This document shows, in pieces, positions 1 through 12,420 of a stretch of 64,000 bases of DNA. The stretch comes from Hexactinellida sp. DTS-2022. Taxonomy: Eukaryota; Porifera; Hexactinellida. The first letter of the stretch is position 1, and each line of letters begins with the position of its first letter. The DNA is taken from contig JAPNXP010000002.1 in NCBI GenBank assembly GCA_028753945.1, forward strand, positions 11,656,001 to 11,720,000, given 5' to 3'. The notes below the pieces were generated by a model that was given only the letters and a program-made list of their open reading frames with translations, searched no databases and was not told where the DNA came from. Position numbers and translations under genes: made by a program.

Positions 1-150
1 ATAAATAATTTGAAATATGATGGTATTCCTCAGAATTCATTTCGAAAAATGAAGAACGAGTAAACGATGTAACGATCTAGAATAAATTGAAAAAGGACTA
101 GTTATTTATCTAAATTTATAAGTATTGAGTACGGAATGAATTTGTATATC
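1..150. other. AT-rich flank, nothing recognised
   Basis: Short AT-rich stretch left of the first hAT element. I see no coding signal or repeat in it. Confidence 0.5.
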
Positions 151-651
151 CTCTATATCGGTGATTCTCAACCAGGGGGATATCCCCCCTTTGGGGGGAT
201 GGCGATAACAAAGAGGGGGGACGAACACTAGGGGGGGGATAAGGGGGGATAGAGGGGTATCCAAATTCAGATCCATTTATACCTACGGCGTAAAATCATT
301 TTGGCAGACCCGAGGAAGCAGTATTCTCGTAGCTATTTCATTAAATTTACGAATTAAATTCATTGCATTGCTATTTTAGTAATAAGCGTCGATAAATTAG
401 TACTATTACCAGATCAAATTTCAACAACTTGAAGTCAAAAGGATGACATATAATTTACAAATTGAGACTGCTTTTTTATCACACTAAATACTGAATACAT
501 ATAGTCAATGTGAGAACTACAAAAGTGTGATTAATATACCATCCTAATAAGTGCATCCCCTTGTCTTAATTAAATAAAGTATAGAACTGTATTTTTTAAT
601 AAATTCATCTACATTCTTATTATTACAAGTTCAATCAATATTCACAAAGTT

Positions 652-3300
652 ATGTCCGAACCACATGCCAAACGTCGAATTCGACATTATGATCCATCTT
701 ATCTTCAGTTTGGATTAATTTCTAGTCCCGACGAATTGAAACCTTTTTGTTTGACCTGTCATCTATGTTTGGCGAATGATTCCATGAGACCACATCATTT
801 AAAAGCACATCAATTGTCAAAACATCCCACAGAGGTGGGGAAACCAGTAGAATACTTTTCACACAAAAAAAATGTTTACTTGAATCAACAGAAATCATTT
901 TCTCTTTTCACCCAATCAACAGATTTGAAAAGTTGTACTTGGCATCCTATGAAGTATCATTGCAAATGGCAAGGCTTAAAAAACCTCACACTGATGGAGA
1001 AACTATAATCAAGCATTCAATGCTGGCTTGTGCTAAGCATGTTCTGGGAAGTGAAGCAGCTGAGAAACTAAAGAAAATCCCCTTATCAAATGATACAGTA
1101 AAAAGGAGAATTAGAGAAATTTGAGATAATTTAGAAGATCAATTGGTTCGGCATATAAAGGATATCCCTATCAGCATTCAGTTGGATGAGTCAACTTTTG
1201 GAGCAGAATCTACTCTTATTGTCTGTATCCGCTTCATAGAAAACGAATGCATAAAGGAAGAATTGCTTTTCGTTGATTATTTTGAATGTCGTTGCACTGG
1301 ACAAGATATATTCAAGATGGTTAGATCCTATTTTGAATAGCATGAAAAGCTAAGCCAAGTTGTTAGTGTCAGTACAGATGGAGCTCGAAATATGACTGGT
1401 AGAGATACTGGATTCTGGGGATGTTTCAAAAGGGAAGTTCCGCAGTGCAGTTTTATCCATTGTATGCTTCATAAACAGGCGTTAGCTGCTAAAAATATCC
1501 AGCCTTAACTCCATGAAACACTAAACCTTGTAATCAAAGTTATAGATTTTGTTAAATCTAGTCCGTTAAACGAGCGTATACGGAGACTGTGTGAAGATTC
1601 GGATGCCGAACATGACGCTCTTCTTTTCCATACAGAAGTTCGCTGGCTTAGTAGGGGGAAAACCGTTGAACGCGTATTTTCTATTTATGACCAGTTATGT
1701 GAATTTCTTGCTGAAAAACATTTTTTCAAGGCAGAAGAGTGTTCGTCTATCTATTTCAAGCTAAAATTAGCTTATCTCACTGAAATCTTACTATACTATA
1801 ATCTTAGCAATCTTAAGTTACAGGGAGACGGAATATTTATTCAAGCGTCCATAGAAATGTGACTGCTTTTCAAAATAAATTAAAACTCTTTCGTTTACAA
1901 GTGTTTAGCAATCAATGGAACATGTTCCCACGTGTAGAAGCAGTTCTTTTTACTTCACCACTTCTTGAAGATAAATTTACTATCATCGTCCTGGAACATT
2001 TGCTTAATGAGATAGAGGCGTGGGTTTATGTATATTATTAAACAATGCAGATACTTGTTTAAGCTTTCCAACTATACTTGATACACTATCTATCGAATTC
2101 CGAAAGAAAATTTCGATTCGGACATTTTTTAACCTTTTTGAGGTCACCAAAGTTTAAAATCATAGTCTTATAAAATATTATGGCCATAGAGTGGTAAATA
2201 ATTGTAAATTCATGAAAAATGATATATTATATTTTAAACACTCCTAGCTATACTTTGACATGTTATCTATCCAAATCCGAAAGAAAAATTTGATTCGGAC
2301 ATTTTCTTTACCTTTTTGACGTCACCAAAGGTCAAAATCACCGTCATTTTGTACAAATACATCCGTTTGATTTTCCGGGGAGTGACCTTTGTATATCTAG
2401 CGTATCTCAAAAAGTATAAGTCGTAGAGAAAAAAACTATACCTCAAAAATGATCCTTGTCAGTTGTTCTTGGGATTTTGCCGTGTCGATTTTCAACTTTA
2501 ATACAAAGTTTTAGAGTTAATAATTTTATAATGCCAAATTTCCGATAAAATCGAGTGATTATTTGAAAATCTATAGAAAAAAAGAATCAAATCGAAATCG
2601 CAAATTCTGTGTAGCATAATCCATTGTACTAATGTAGTAGAGTTAAACTTGCACTATAATAGAACTTGCGCCAAATAGAGTAAATAGCTAGAACTTTTAT
2701 TGACTAGTATGGATTCACTATTGGGCTAAACTTCGACTATGAATTTCTAATTCCAATTTTCGATTTTTGAAATTCTGAGCATCTACGTCCTTCTTAGAAT
2801 TACTAGTACTGTTCAAAAATACAATAATATTTGGGGGTCATCGGGTGTCGAAAATCCACGCCTCTATCTCCTTTGCTTAATCTAGCTACAGACTTTTCTA
2901 ATCGCTTTTCTGATGTTTCATCCATCCCTAAATACCTACTAGCTCCGATGGATATTTTGCTAGAAGATATGCTAGACTTAGAAAACATACTGATAGAGGA
3001 GTTGTTATATTTACAAGCAAATGAGGAGGCAAAAGCTAAATATTCTCGTGCAAACAGCTCTAAATTCTGGTTTTTGTAAAGAGAGTAGCACCAAATTTAT
3101 TCAAAGAAGCTGAAAAATTGCTTTTGCTGCCATTCCCAACCACATATTTGTGTGAAAAGACCTTTTCTTCTGCAAATTTTCTTGGATCAATACACCGCAG
3201 GCGTCTTGACTTTCGAGAAGACTTAAGGATAGCAGTGTCCAAGTATACTCCAGAAATTGAAAAATTAGCATCTAACCAGCAGTTCCAAGGTTCTCATTAA
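652..3300 (+). pseudogene. hAT transposase, ZBED5-like, broken
   Basis: A protein of the ZBED5/SCAND3 class can be read in order along the plus strand. The first part (652-950) has a BED-like finger with CLTCHLCL followed by HHLKAHQLSKH. The next is in another frame (933-1124), with KKPHT and IPLSNDTVKRRI. Then comes the catalytic region with QLDEST (from 1143), STDGARNMTG (about 1372) and HTEVRWLS (about 1632). The C-terminal hAT dimerisation block has LLLPFPTTYLCEKTFSSANF (about 3120). Breaks: one frameshift near 940, in-frame stops at 1122, 1338 and about 1506, and the 863-bp MITE insertion at 2009. The ATG at 652 is the natural start. No function is expected now; the role was transposition of its host element. 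Confidence 0.9.
2009..2871. mobile_element. MULE-type MITE nested in hAT
   Basis: Left end GAGATAGAGGCGTGG (2009-2023) is repeated inverted at the right end as CCACGCCTCTATCTC (2856-2870). The insertion is flanked by TTTGCTTAAT at 1999-2008 and 2872-2881, a perfect 10-bp direct repeat. Removing it restores the hAT reading order, so it inserted into the transposase gene. A 9-10-bp duplication points to the Mutator superfamily. It carries no gene. Inside are two diverged direct copies of a block of about 110 bp (2055-2165 and 2235-2345), each with a TCCGAAAGAAAAATTTGATT-like core. Confidence 0.85.
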
Positions 3301-3438
3301 TTATAATTAGTATTAATTAAAATAAATATAATAAAATAATATTCAAATAAATTGGAGGGGGGGGGGGGGGGGGTAAGAAAGAAGGTTAGACCTGATGGGG
3401 GGGAAGGCCAAAAAAGGTTGAGAACCACTGCTCTATAT

Positions 3439-4581
3439 AATAGTGAAATTAATTACTAAGTAATCATTAACGAGCGAGAATCAGACGTTAATGCATTCTC
3501 CATGTTGCGAGCGAAAATCAAACAGCGAACGAGAATCACACGCAACAGGCCTATCTCCCCCGTTCACGATATTAGAAAGAATTACATATACTTTTTAAAA
3601 AATCATTTTCCTTTTTTATTTATGTTTCCAAGAATACAATGATTAAAATTGCATACACGTCATTAAATTTATTATTAAAGAATAAGATCAAATTGTTCAG
3701 TTTTGAGTTCAGTTTTGAGAAATCTCTATTAACAAAACCTTTAGGTCTATACAATATATTATCCTTGTATACTAAATCAATCATGAGGTGTTGATTGAAC
3801 ATCTCTAAATGGCTTCAATTTTTCAAATTATTACGACTCTGTGATGTTGTCAAAAAACGATTAATAACGTTTTAGATTTATGGAACCGATTTAACAACTT
3901 AAATAACAACCATATTTAAGTCCAAACCAAAGGTTATCGCTGATCAGAAAAGCTGTATGTAGTAAATGTAATTATTTTTTATGTTAAATTGACTAGAGTC
4001 AGTTGAGTCATGAGATATATTTACATTATAAGGCCGTTACTAACTTACAACAGTTATTCCCTAATTAGATTCAAGAAGAGTTGGTATCAACAGAATAGCC
4101 TGTGTGTCTTTAAGCATCTTTTCACTTAATTGCTGTGATTTAGTAACCGCACTGAAAAATAGTTTCTCCGCTACCTATTTCCGTCATTCGTAGTGACAAA
4201 TAGGAATTTTTGGAAATTTCAGAGGGGTTGAAACTGATAAAAGTGGGGAAATAAGACGCTGGTTGTGTGTCCACAGAGGGTCTGTCGAGCGATACTACGC
4301 GTCCAAGGATTATAAATTGTTAAACGGACAAATAAACACTCATATCATCCGGATGAGTCTAATTTTGTATGTGAAAGAAAATATGAAAAGATCGCAAAAG
4401 GAATCTCAAAATATTTCAAATTACATTGTGGGCGAATGTCCAAACGATTATTTTTGGCAGTGCTGCTATGTATCCAAGCTGTACAGCTTGAAACGTACAA
4501 TACAACGTCAGCGAGTTCTAACTGCATCAGTGCAACGTGACTTTCGAGCAAAATAAGTTACCAGAAGTGTATATACGTATA
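3439..4581. other. no recognised gene
   Basis: AT-rich interval between two hAT-type elements. Around 3468-3545 the phrase GCGAACGAGAATCA recurs in variants. Overlapping open frames on both strands at 4263-4556 are short and match nothing I know. No element ends recognised. Confidence 0.5.
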
Positions 4582-4589
4582 TCTTAAGG

Positions 4590-4742
4590 CATGTGTGTCA
4601 AACTCGATTCGAATAGTGGGCCAATTTCATAGCCCCAGCCCTTTAGCCGGGCCATATTCCATATATTTTGATGGATTGCGGGCCAAATCTAAGCAACCGG
4701 AGGGCCACAAATGGCCCGCGGGCCACCAGTTTTACACGCCTG
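4590..4742. mobile_element. hAT MITE, 153 bp
   Basis: The left end CATGTGTGTCAAACTC pairs with the right end CCAGTTTTACACGCCTG. The flanks are TCTTAAGG at 4582-4589 and 4743-4750, a perfect 8-bp target duplication. GGGCCACAAATGGCCCGCGG is an inner palindrome. This pattern is a common hAT MITE type in animals. Confidence 0.9.
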
Positions 4743-4750
4743 TCTTAAGG

Positions 4751-5109
4751 TGAACCTTTTCTCTTGTATGATTCGGGTCTAGAGACTCAGAGGATACTAA
4801 TTTTCGGTACTAAGGGGCATTTAAGACGCCCCTCTTCTCTCAGTTAAACGTCATTCATGCGCTTCGTGGAGGTGCAGAATTGATAATAGATTGCTGTTTG
4901 TTGCCAATTGCTTTGTTTTATTACCAAAACACGGAGGTTACATACAGACAGAGGCGTAGACTTCGAGTTTGGTCATGAGGGTGCCAACATGGCACAAACC
5001 CAACTTCCACCAACTCGATACATTTCTTAGTGGATAGAACCACTGTATTATAACCTGAAATGTTTTCGTGAATACCAGTCAAATGAGTCATGAACCTAAC
5101 TCAATTGCA
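4751..5109. other. no gene; possible MITE remnant
   Basis: No coding signal. At about 4952 there is GAGGCGTAGACTTCGAGTTTG followed by TGCCAACATGGCA. It resembles one end of the MITE at 12715 but has no partner here. Confidence 0.35.
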
Positions 5110-5113
5110 TTAA

Positions 5114-5839
5114 GGTTAAATTACGGCAGATTCACCCAAAAAAACACATGCATTTAGTTTTGAAGGTGGGAGTTTGAATTTCACATATATGATGGAAGAC
5201 ATTATAGCTATATCGAAACTGAAAACGAAATCTAATTATCTTCTATAAATTCGAAATTATTGGGCTTGCAGTATTATGCTAATACAAAAGTCCCATAGGG
5301 GGATTTTTTCAGACTCCACCTGATAAGTGTGTGGTTTGCAAGATCATTATTTGCTAAAGACCTGTACTGTGTGATCTATCAGATAGATCATCGTTATGGG
5401 CGGTTGGTGGGCGGTTTAGAATTTTGATAAGATCTAAATAAAAAATATTGCGACCTTTTGAAAGCAAAAAATGAATAAAAAGGTCATCTTTTCATGCGAA
5501 ATTTGATAAAATGCTTGATAAATTAAATTCCAAGTCATAATTCAAAAATGTAAACCGTCTACCAACTCCTTACGCTTATAATCTTTGAATATTGATTCTG
5601 ATAACAAACATTGATGGCCGCATTGCCAAATTACCGCATAATATCTACCACCACTTTTGGAAATCGCCCTATGGGAGATTTGTATTAGCCAAATTTTGAA
5701 ACCGACAAAAAATAAAAATTATAATAGATAGGGACATTTTCTTTTTGGTTTATTGATTTGTATCGTATTTGTATAGGTATATATTTCTCACAATTACAGA
5801 TTAATACAAGAACTTTCATTCACGTGGGGTAATTTAACC
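5114..5839. mobile_element. TTAA-flanked MITE, copy 1 of 3
   Basis: Ends GGTTAAATTAC and GTAATTTAACC are a perfect inverted pair, with TTAA immediately outside on both sides (5110-5113 and 5840-5843). Sub-terminal segments GCTAATACAAAAGTCCCATA and GCTAATACAAATCTCCCATA lie inverted to each other, so the inverted arms are long but imperfect. There is no transposase. Two further copies of the same sequence lie at 34202 and 35982. TTAA targets are used by piggyBac-like and a few other superfamilies; which one drives this MITE is not shown by its sequence. Confidence 0.85.
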
Positions 5840-5843
5840 TTAA

Positions 5844-6717
5844 TTGACCTTTTGCTGCATATAAATAGATCTTTTACTAATGTCATCCCCTTTTTCGCCT
5901 TCCGGTTCAGACAGTAAGAAATTTAAGGTTCAGGTATACTCTACAAAATTCGAAAATTTAGATAAAATCCAAATCATTGTCTATCTCTCTTTTATTGCAT
6001 TTTTGGATTGTATTGATACCAATAAGTACTCTCAAGAGATTTCTAAGAAGAATTCCTATTATTTTTCCAGTTTAACACACTTTGGTCACCTCAATCTAGG
6101 AATAATTGATGTAAATTTTTTTTTCAAAACCCGCTATCGCAAAACTAACATTTTCAGATTTGTGTAGATAAGGAACTTTTTCAGTTTTGCACGTAGAATC
6201 GAAATCTCAACGGTTTCGGATTGATCTCGTCTAGATCCATCCTGTATCGTTTGCGATTTATTAAATTAGAAAAATTTGCAGAGCTTTGCGGATTTTGGAT
6301 AGGAAAATTTCGATTAAAAAGTTGACATCACGTAATAATCAAGAAAATTAAAAATATATTAAATTTGAACAATCCCAGACGATGCAGGATAAACAAGATA
6401 TAGATAAACGCATTTAAACAGTATTTACTATTGTAAGGTTCATTATTACCAAAAGATCTCTTACACAAATGAGTAAATTTGAAAACCTAAAATTTCCCAG
6501 TTACTTGTCATTGAAATATTATTGCATTTTTTCAAATAGAAGGATGATTCAAATCCGCAGTAAAAATTTCAAGTAAATGAGGTAAATATTTTGGTAGAAG
6601 TGCTCTAGAGTATACCTGAACCTTAAGCTGCAGACCCATCACCAACAAGCCCTAATGACGAGCTTGTTTCCTTTTGATTTGTGGTTGAGATTGTCAATTA
6701 TGCGACATATATACATA
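5844..6717. other. no recognised gene
   Basis: AT-rich. The frame at 5880-6167 begins right after the MITE. It is low-complexity and matches no family I know. Confidence 0.45.
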
Positions 6718-6990
6718 CCTTATTATAGGAAATCAACACTCATTGAAATTAACGTGAATTTCGCCAAATCGCATTAATTTCCATCGCCTAATTTCTGGGG
6801 CGTTAATTTACATGATCTTAATTTCCTCCAAATTTATACTACATGCGTATTTAGCAAATTATACAATGAGTGGAAATTTTCCAATGTGCAACCGGGTTGA
6901 GCGTATGCCATGTCTCTCAAGTAGATTGGAAGCCTTTTTGGTAGGCGCGGCACATCCTAACATCCAATGATTGTGATTGGAGGAAATACA
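6718..6990. mobile_element. Mariner-type MITE, truncated copy
   Basis: Starts with CCTTATTATAGGAAAT after a TA, then runs in GTTAATTT-rich sequence similar to the complete copy at 24786-25133. The similarity continues through the AGTAGATTGGAAGCC region. No right end is found, so the copy appears cut; the right limit is approximate. Confidence 0.6.
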
Positions 6991-7089
6991 GCTGAAAGAG
7001 CATTCCTTGGAGCATGTAAAAAATCTGCAATGACAAAAGTTGGATTGAATCCAAGTATTAACGCTGGTTCCGCATTGTAATCACCCATT

Positions 7090-8110
7090 ATTAGAAATGT
7101 CCAAATTTTTACAATATTTTCATAGATACTGCGGAGGGAGGGTATCTTTCGATGGGACTTGGGTTTTCATCGATCCGATCATTATTTCCAGAGTTATGAC
7201 CGTTTTAGAAGATCGGCATTTAATATTAAAACTCGGTTTTATAACTCCGAAGGTGTTGCCCACGTTAAAATAACTATTTATTGTATTTACAACGTTTCAA
7301 TATTCAGACATATGATAGTTTGAGGAAATTTTTGCACATCTCAACAAAAATTTTTAGGAAAAAGTGGAAATTGCAAAAGTTATAGCCCTTCGGCGATCTT
7401 CAGGGTACGGATTCTTAACTAAATTGTAACTCGGAGAGGAAAGGAGATAAATTAAAATAGCACTAGTGAAAAATGATCAGCATACATGGTTTCCCATATG
7501 CAAATAATACATTTTGTGAGCCTAGGACGCCCCGTTTTCAAAAATGCCCTATATGGTAGTGTGAATGTGACCAATTTTGATGACACATGCAAATTTGAAA
7601 CTTCTAAACGAGAGACTCTAGAGCTTAGCTCTAAATTACTAATCACATTGATATATCATCTCGAAATCATTGCAATGTCTAAAATCACTCAAAACCAAAT
7701 GGTTACCTTCCTAATAATCCCGAATGCCCATATATGGAGGTGTCATGTGACCATCGAAAGAGAGAAATCCAAATTCGAAAGTGAACTGGAGCTTAGTTCT
7801 AACTTTCAGACACTATCAGTGAATGAATTCCAGCTTGATGGCCGATTTCAATTCCTTCCCGGAACAATAATCTTCGCTGTAGACGTGTCGAAAATCGTCT
7901 CTGCCACCTGAAAACCACCAAATCTAAATATAGACTGCCACAATCTTTAAAGCTTAGTTCTGGGGAACTTTGTGAAGTTATATCGCTGAGATTTGGAACA
8001 TAGCACTCTAATAAGTAAACTAAGACCTGTTTCAGTTCCGATTGTCCGAATTCGTCCTTAAAATACAAACTGGGGCCCTTTGGGAGCAAAAATGTGGCTC
8101 AAATGTGGGA
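7090..8110 (+). repeat. diverged tandem repeat, period about 165 bp
   Basis: GAGCTTAGCTCTAAAT (7619), GAGCTTAGTTCTAACT (7788) and AAGCTTAGTTCTGG (7948) mark successive units about 160-170 bp apart. Each is associated with a CCATATATGG-like palindrome or its remnant. Units are strongly diverged, so the array is old. The same vocabulary appears in opposite orientation at 21150-22200. Open frames here, such as 7486-7911, are by-products. I infer a satellite remnant or the body of an unrecognised element. Confidence 0.55.
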
Positions 8111-8890
8111 AAACCGTCCGTTTTTTTTTTAATCGAGCCATTCCAAGAGAAATTTGAATTTTTTCTCTTAAGAAGCTCCTAGGAAGTCTCAAGGGGACAT
8201 GCAATAATGGTTTAGATCAAAAATTAGATCTGTGCCCTTTTTCAAATTTTCAAGACTAAGCTTTTAGTACTTTATTATTCTATATGGGAGCTTAAATCCA
8301 GAATTTCAAAAAAAATCAGTGCTTATAAGCCCTATATTAGAGTACTAGAAGTCTTAAAATAGCCTATACATATGAGCCCCTATGTACTTGGAAGTATTGA
8401 CTTACTAGGATCAACGAGTACTGTGTTGTATAGACTCACTAATTTGACCAAGGCGGAACCAGCGTTTATTAAACTCGAATTGTGATCCTAATAGCTCTGT
8501 CTTTCCGTTTATTAGAATATCTAGCCCAGGTAGAGTATGGCCATTAACATTAATAAAGACTGAAAAAGTTGATAAAGAGTATTGGGAGAGCTATAAATGT
8601 TCTGTCAAATTGAATGTTTAATACATTCTTCAATCTGCAATTAACTTTTGTTCTACCTTCAACAGTAGTATATTCGATGTTAACAAAAGGTTGCGAAATA
8701 ACAAATGGATAATTTGTCATAATGCTAGTCAAAGAATGTTTTATACGTTTGGCAAAGGTGTGAATATTTACAATGGCACTTATTTGCTATCCTTTGGAGT
8801 CGCTAACTAATAATTAATCATAAAATCATGATTCAATGTTTCAAACCAATGAAAATAATATCTACATATTGATACCAATTTCTGATTAAT
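8111..8890. other. no recognised gene
   Basis: AT-rich sequence leading into the P-element transposase. No P-type end (CATAG or similar) was found on the left, so the limit of that element is unknown. Confidence 0.45.
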
Positions 8891-8937
8891 GAATCGAACT
8901 TTTAGTTTAAATCTACTGCACACTTTTCCAAACAACA

Positions 8938-10725
8938 ACGTCAGCTAGTGCTAAACATTGATGAGTTTATGTACAATCCGACTTTAGCTATAAAGGAGGA
9001 AAAATTTATGGCTCATCCAGCTCGAATGTTCAAGTAGCGGCAAAAACTGTACTCGCTTTCATGGTAACTAGCCTGTTTGAAAAATGGAGTGAAATTGTTC
9101 GTCTATATCCTCTAGCCTCTACAGACGCAAAAGAAATTTTTGAGATTGTAACAACTGTAATAGCTGATGTTGAGGAATGCAATCTCAATGTTGTGGTATT
9201 GTGTTCTGATAACTTGCCTCTTAATCAAAAGCTTTTTAAACAATTCTCGAGCAAACATGAGATTAAACAATTAGTTCCTCACCCTTGTGACCCTAATCGC
9301 CCTTTGTTTCTTATTTTTGATTTTGTCCACATCATAAAATCAATTCGTAACAACTGGCTTAACCAACATAATGCTGATTGTAGTTTTATTTTCCCTTCCT
9401 TTGAAGATATCTCGAACTCAAATTTTCCAGGTAGTATATCCAGAGCTTCCTTTGAAGATATCAGAAATCAGTACAGGCTTGAGCACTCCTCGACCGTAAA
9501 GCAAGCACATAAATTAACAGCAAAAGTTTGCTGGCCTACGAATTTAGAGAGGCAAAACGTTAATCTAGCTTTGGCAGTGTTTAGCGATTCGACCTGTGCT
9601 ACCTTTAGGCTAAAGAAGGAGATGCAGGGTGCTGCTATAGGAACTCAGACTCAAGAATTTTTGGACGTTATTATTCGAATTTGGAAAGTTTTTAATGTCA
9701 ACAGTCCAATGAAAGGCAAACGCTTGAGAGATTTTTATTCAAATCCTCTGACTAATAATGATGGACGTTTCTCATTTCTTGATAAAGTTGTTCAGTGGCT
9801 GGACATATGGAAACTCCTTCCTGGTAAGGTTGGAAAGTTAACGCCACAAACATTCTCAAGCTTTAGACATTCTTGTTTAGCACTACCTCAAATAGTTAAC
9901 TATCTCACAAGCGAGACATGCGGTTTCACTTATATTCTCTCCTCCCGTCTTCAGAACGATCCACTTGAACACCATTTTGGCGTGTATCGACAGATGTCAG
10001 GTAGCCAATATAATATATCAGTTGTCCAAATTCTTGAAAGTGAACGAAGACTCAAACTTTCCTCAATTTTAAAGTTATTTCAGAAGGTAAATCCAGATGA
10101 ACTATCACTTAAAGAATATATAAACACGTTTACTTTGGATGAAGATTCAGTTCAAAGTACTCCTTTAGAAGATTTTTTTCGATTTTGGACAACTCTAATC
10201 CACTTCCACAAGTGAGTTAAACTGTTCTTCATGCGTTGTCATTTATAGCTGGATATGCCGTTCATTCTACCCACAGTAAATTAAAAGATAAATGTGGAGA
10301 TTGTTTTTCTAGTTAGAAAATCAAGACAACATACATCTACTTATACAAGTAACGGATCTCGGAGGTTTAAAGTATCCAGCAATGGAAGTTCTCGAGGCAA
10401 GTCTTCTTCTTTGGAAGATTTATACTGCGATTGAAGAAGAATCAATGCTGTTCAATAAATTCATTTCGTCATCCCCACGTAGAATTCTGGTTTCGCTCTC
10501 TATTCGGAAAATTGAAAACACATGCTCCTTGACAGAATTTTGGAGGACAGAGTGCGACAATTGTCATAGGGTCAGATGGGATATACTAAAAAAATACTTC
10601 TAACGGTTGCTAATTGCATTCTGGCAAACAAAGTTCGAAATTTAAATTCACTGAAGATACTCAAATCTTCTAAAAGAACATCAAATGTTAAAGACACCAG
10701 GAAAATAAAGAAATTTCAGTCATAA
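8938..10725 (+). pseudogene. P-element transposase, 5'-truncated and broken
   Basis: Without the THAP part, this reads as the catalytic part of a P-element/THAP9-type transposase. The frame at 9061-10215 can be extended upstream to about 8987 through YKGGKIYGSSSSNVQVAAKT, joining VLAFMVTSLF. Before that, IDEFMYNPTLA lies one frame off (single-base shift near 8985). Acidic motifs of the family are present: IDE near 8960, FDFVHIIKSIRNNW near 9319, and NDPLEHHFGVYRQMSG near 9955. After 10215 the frame changes and the C-terminal part follows, with GGLKYPA (about 10363), CDNC (10555) and ANCILANKVRNLNS (about 10610). The same C-terminal type is found at 18094 (minus strand) and 36940. The intact P gene at 15158 ends differently, so two subfamilies are present. 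Confidence 0.88.
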
Positions 10726-10944
10726 TTAGTGAATCTATTTTATCAATACTAGTGTGTTTGCGCCTATTTTTGTTGAATTAACTGAATTATTAGTATTCTC
10801 CCCTATTCAAAAGAGTATTTATTAATGGATAATGCCATCTACTCGTTATCCATGGTTAAAGTTAGTTGTAAGTCCTGTATTACGAAGTTCCCGGCCAATA
10901 CCTTATGTAAAGTCCTCGAGATCTTAGCTCAAGAAAATGGGCCA
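10726..10944. other. no recognised gene
   Basis: Short AT-rich gap after the P relic; nothing seen. Confidence 0.4.
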
Positions 10945-11230
10945 AGTATTAAGTGATGTGTCTACAAATGTTGCCAAGTTCGATATTTATTCTCTCAGAA
11001 TTGAAATTTTTTAGGATGGCAGATAGTTGGGTGTGAAAGTGGAAAGTTGTTCTTTGCAGGATTCTTCTACTAGTAATAATAAACACCATTCGATAAATTG
11101 ACATTCGTTCGAAAATCTCTTCTAGCAACAGTTCCAGTAGATGTCGTTCCTCCTGAAGCGTCTGGTTGATCAACTTTTAAACCGGTATTTTCTTGAACAA
11201 GTGTTCTTAGAAAAATCATGGACTGTTTAA
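10945..11230 (-). pseudogene. unknown transposon-type protein fragment
   Basis: Minus strand reads LKVDQPDASGGTTSTGTVAR and, in another frame, LQRTTFHFHTQLSAILKNFN with NICRHIT. I recall a GGTTTTGNxAR-like motif followed by a loosely similar segment in large uncharacterised transposon-associated proteins of invertebrates, but I cannot verify this. One frameshift separates the parts. No start codon, no element ends. Confidence 0.35.
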
Positions 11231-12420
11231 TAGTCGGAGAGGTAGGAGACCACCTAAATTTTGCTACGATTCAAATGGCAGACAAGAATTTTGAAACATC
11301 TGAAAATACAGGTATATGAGTGTAGAGGAGAAGCAGGTGAAATTGATAATGGAAATAGGAAGATGGGTTAAATTCACTCATTCGTTGTTTGGAAGGAAGA
11401 AAAAAGAATAATTCACAATCTTCAAGTTCTTCAAACAAATCAAGCGCGTCGAAATGTGTCTATTAATTGGGAATCCATAATTCATCACATTATAAGTTAT
11501 TTTTGAAATTTCCTACCACAAAATTGAACCATATAATTTCTTTGATTTTGCTAATAGTTTTCAATAGCTTGTAGACTTTGAATAAGTTTACAATTTTAAC
11601 CAAGTGTTTCTATTATATTCAAGCATGAAATGAAACGTTATTATCTAAAATGCCATACATTATTTTTCGCTACTTCCGGCTACGAAGCCACTGTGTGAAG
11701 TAGCCTCTAATTACTTAGAAAATAATAATAGAAAGGATATATAGTCGACTTTGAAAGTAATGAGGTATGAAAACAAGTTAGAAGTATGAAATGAATGTGT
11801 CATTGTCTGAAAATGCGGAAGAGGTGAATTCTGAGTGATGAGAACAGAAATTATTGTAAATGATCAGCAACTTTTCCTTGCTAGATCTAGATAACTCGAT
11901 CAAATTTACCCCAAGTTGTTCTGGCTCAGAATTGATGTAGGTCAAGATATCCAGTATCAAAAAATGAATGTTTAGTCGATTCCGATTCAAAATTTCGCAA
12001 ACGATGACGTTTCCTAATGCAGCTTATGTGAAAATCTTTACCATTTAAACTCTTCTCTTGGGAACAGGGTTCATCACAATATTTTGAATTTCATCATCAT
12101 ATTCATGATATTTGTCGATACCCTATTGAATCCTTCGAAAGTTTCTTCCCTTTGATGCTATTGATCTTAGCTTCAATTTCATTTTAACTCAACTTATGAA
12201 AAACTACATCGTTTTTCCAGCTAATGCTACCATGTCTACGTTTAGTCCCTTATTTTTTCTTAGAATTTGTATCAATTTATGATTTATTATTGCTCTTGTT
12301 CTTACAGACCCGTGTAGTATAAATATAGTCCCTTGTAATTTCTTGCAACATTTTATTCTTATAGAAGATAGTGAAAATAGAGCGCCGAAAATTGACATTA
12401 TCGAGAGAAATTATCTCCTC
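11231..12420 (-). other. possible decayed minus-strand coding sequence
   Basis: Several minus-strand frames follow one another, at 11778-11990, 12204-12398 and between. They read like ordinary protein (for example IIYNNFCSHHSEFTSS and LFEELEDCELFFFLPSKQR), but they are short and in different frames. I recognise no family. This could be the upstream part of the fragment at 10945-11230, or chance. Confidence 0.25.

Larger units (their letters stand above)
159..3430 (+). mobile_element. hAT DNA transposon, ZBED5-type, with 8-bp TSD
   Basis: Seen: the left end CGGTGATTCTCAACC (159-173) is an imperfect inverted match of the right end GGTTGAGAACCACTG (3416-3430). The element is bounded on both sides by CTCTATAT (151-158 and 3431-3438), a perfect 8-bp target duplication. 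The CAGTGGTTCTCAACC type of end and the 8-bp duplication are standard for hAT elements. Inside lies a decayed transposase (652-3300) and a nested MITE (2009-2871). The right subterminal part has a G run of about 18 bases; G-rich blocks also sit inside the left end. About 2.4 kb remains without the nested MITE, enough for one full transposase. The perfect duplication but broken gene suggest an old single-copy insertion. Confidence 0.95.

Noticed and set aside
4263-4556. Overlapping open frames on both strands as possible genes
   Set aside because: Both are under 100 codons, no recognisable motif, no splice or repeat context. Probably chance.
7486-8089. Open frames of 141 aa (plus strand, 7486-7911) and 96 aa (minus strand, 7799-8089)
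   Set aside because: They lie in the diverged tandem repeat and change reading content from unit to unit; no family resemblance.
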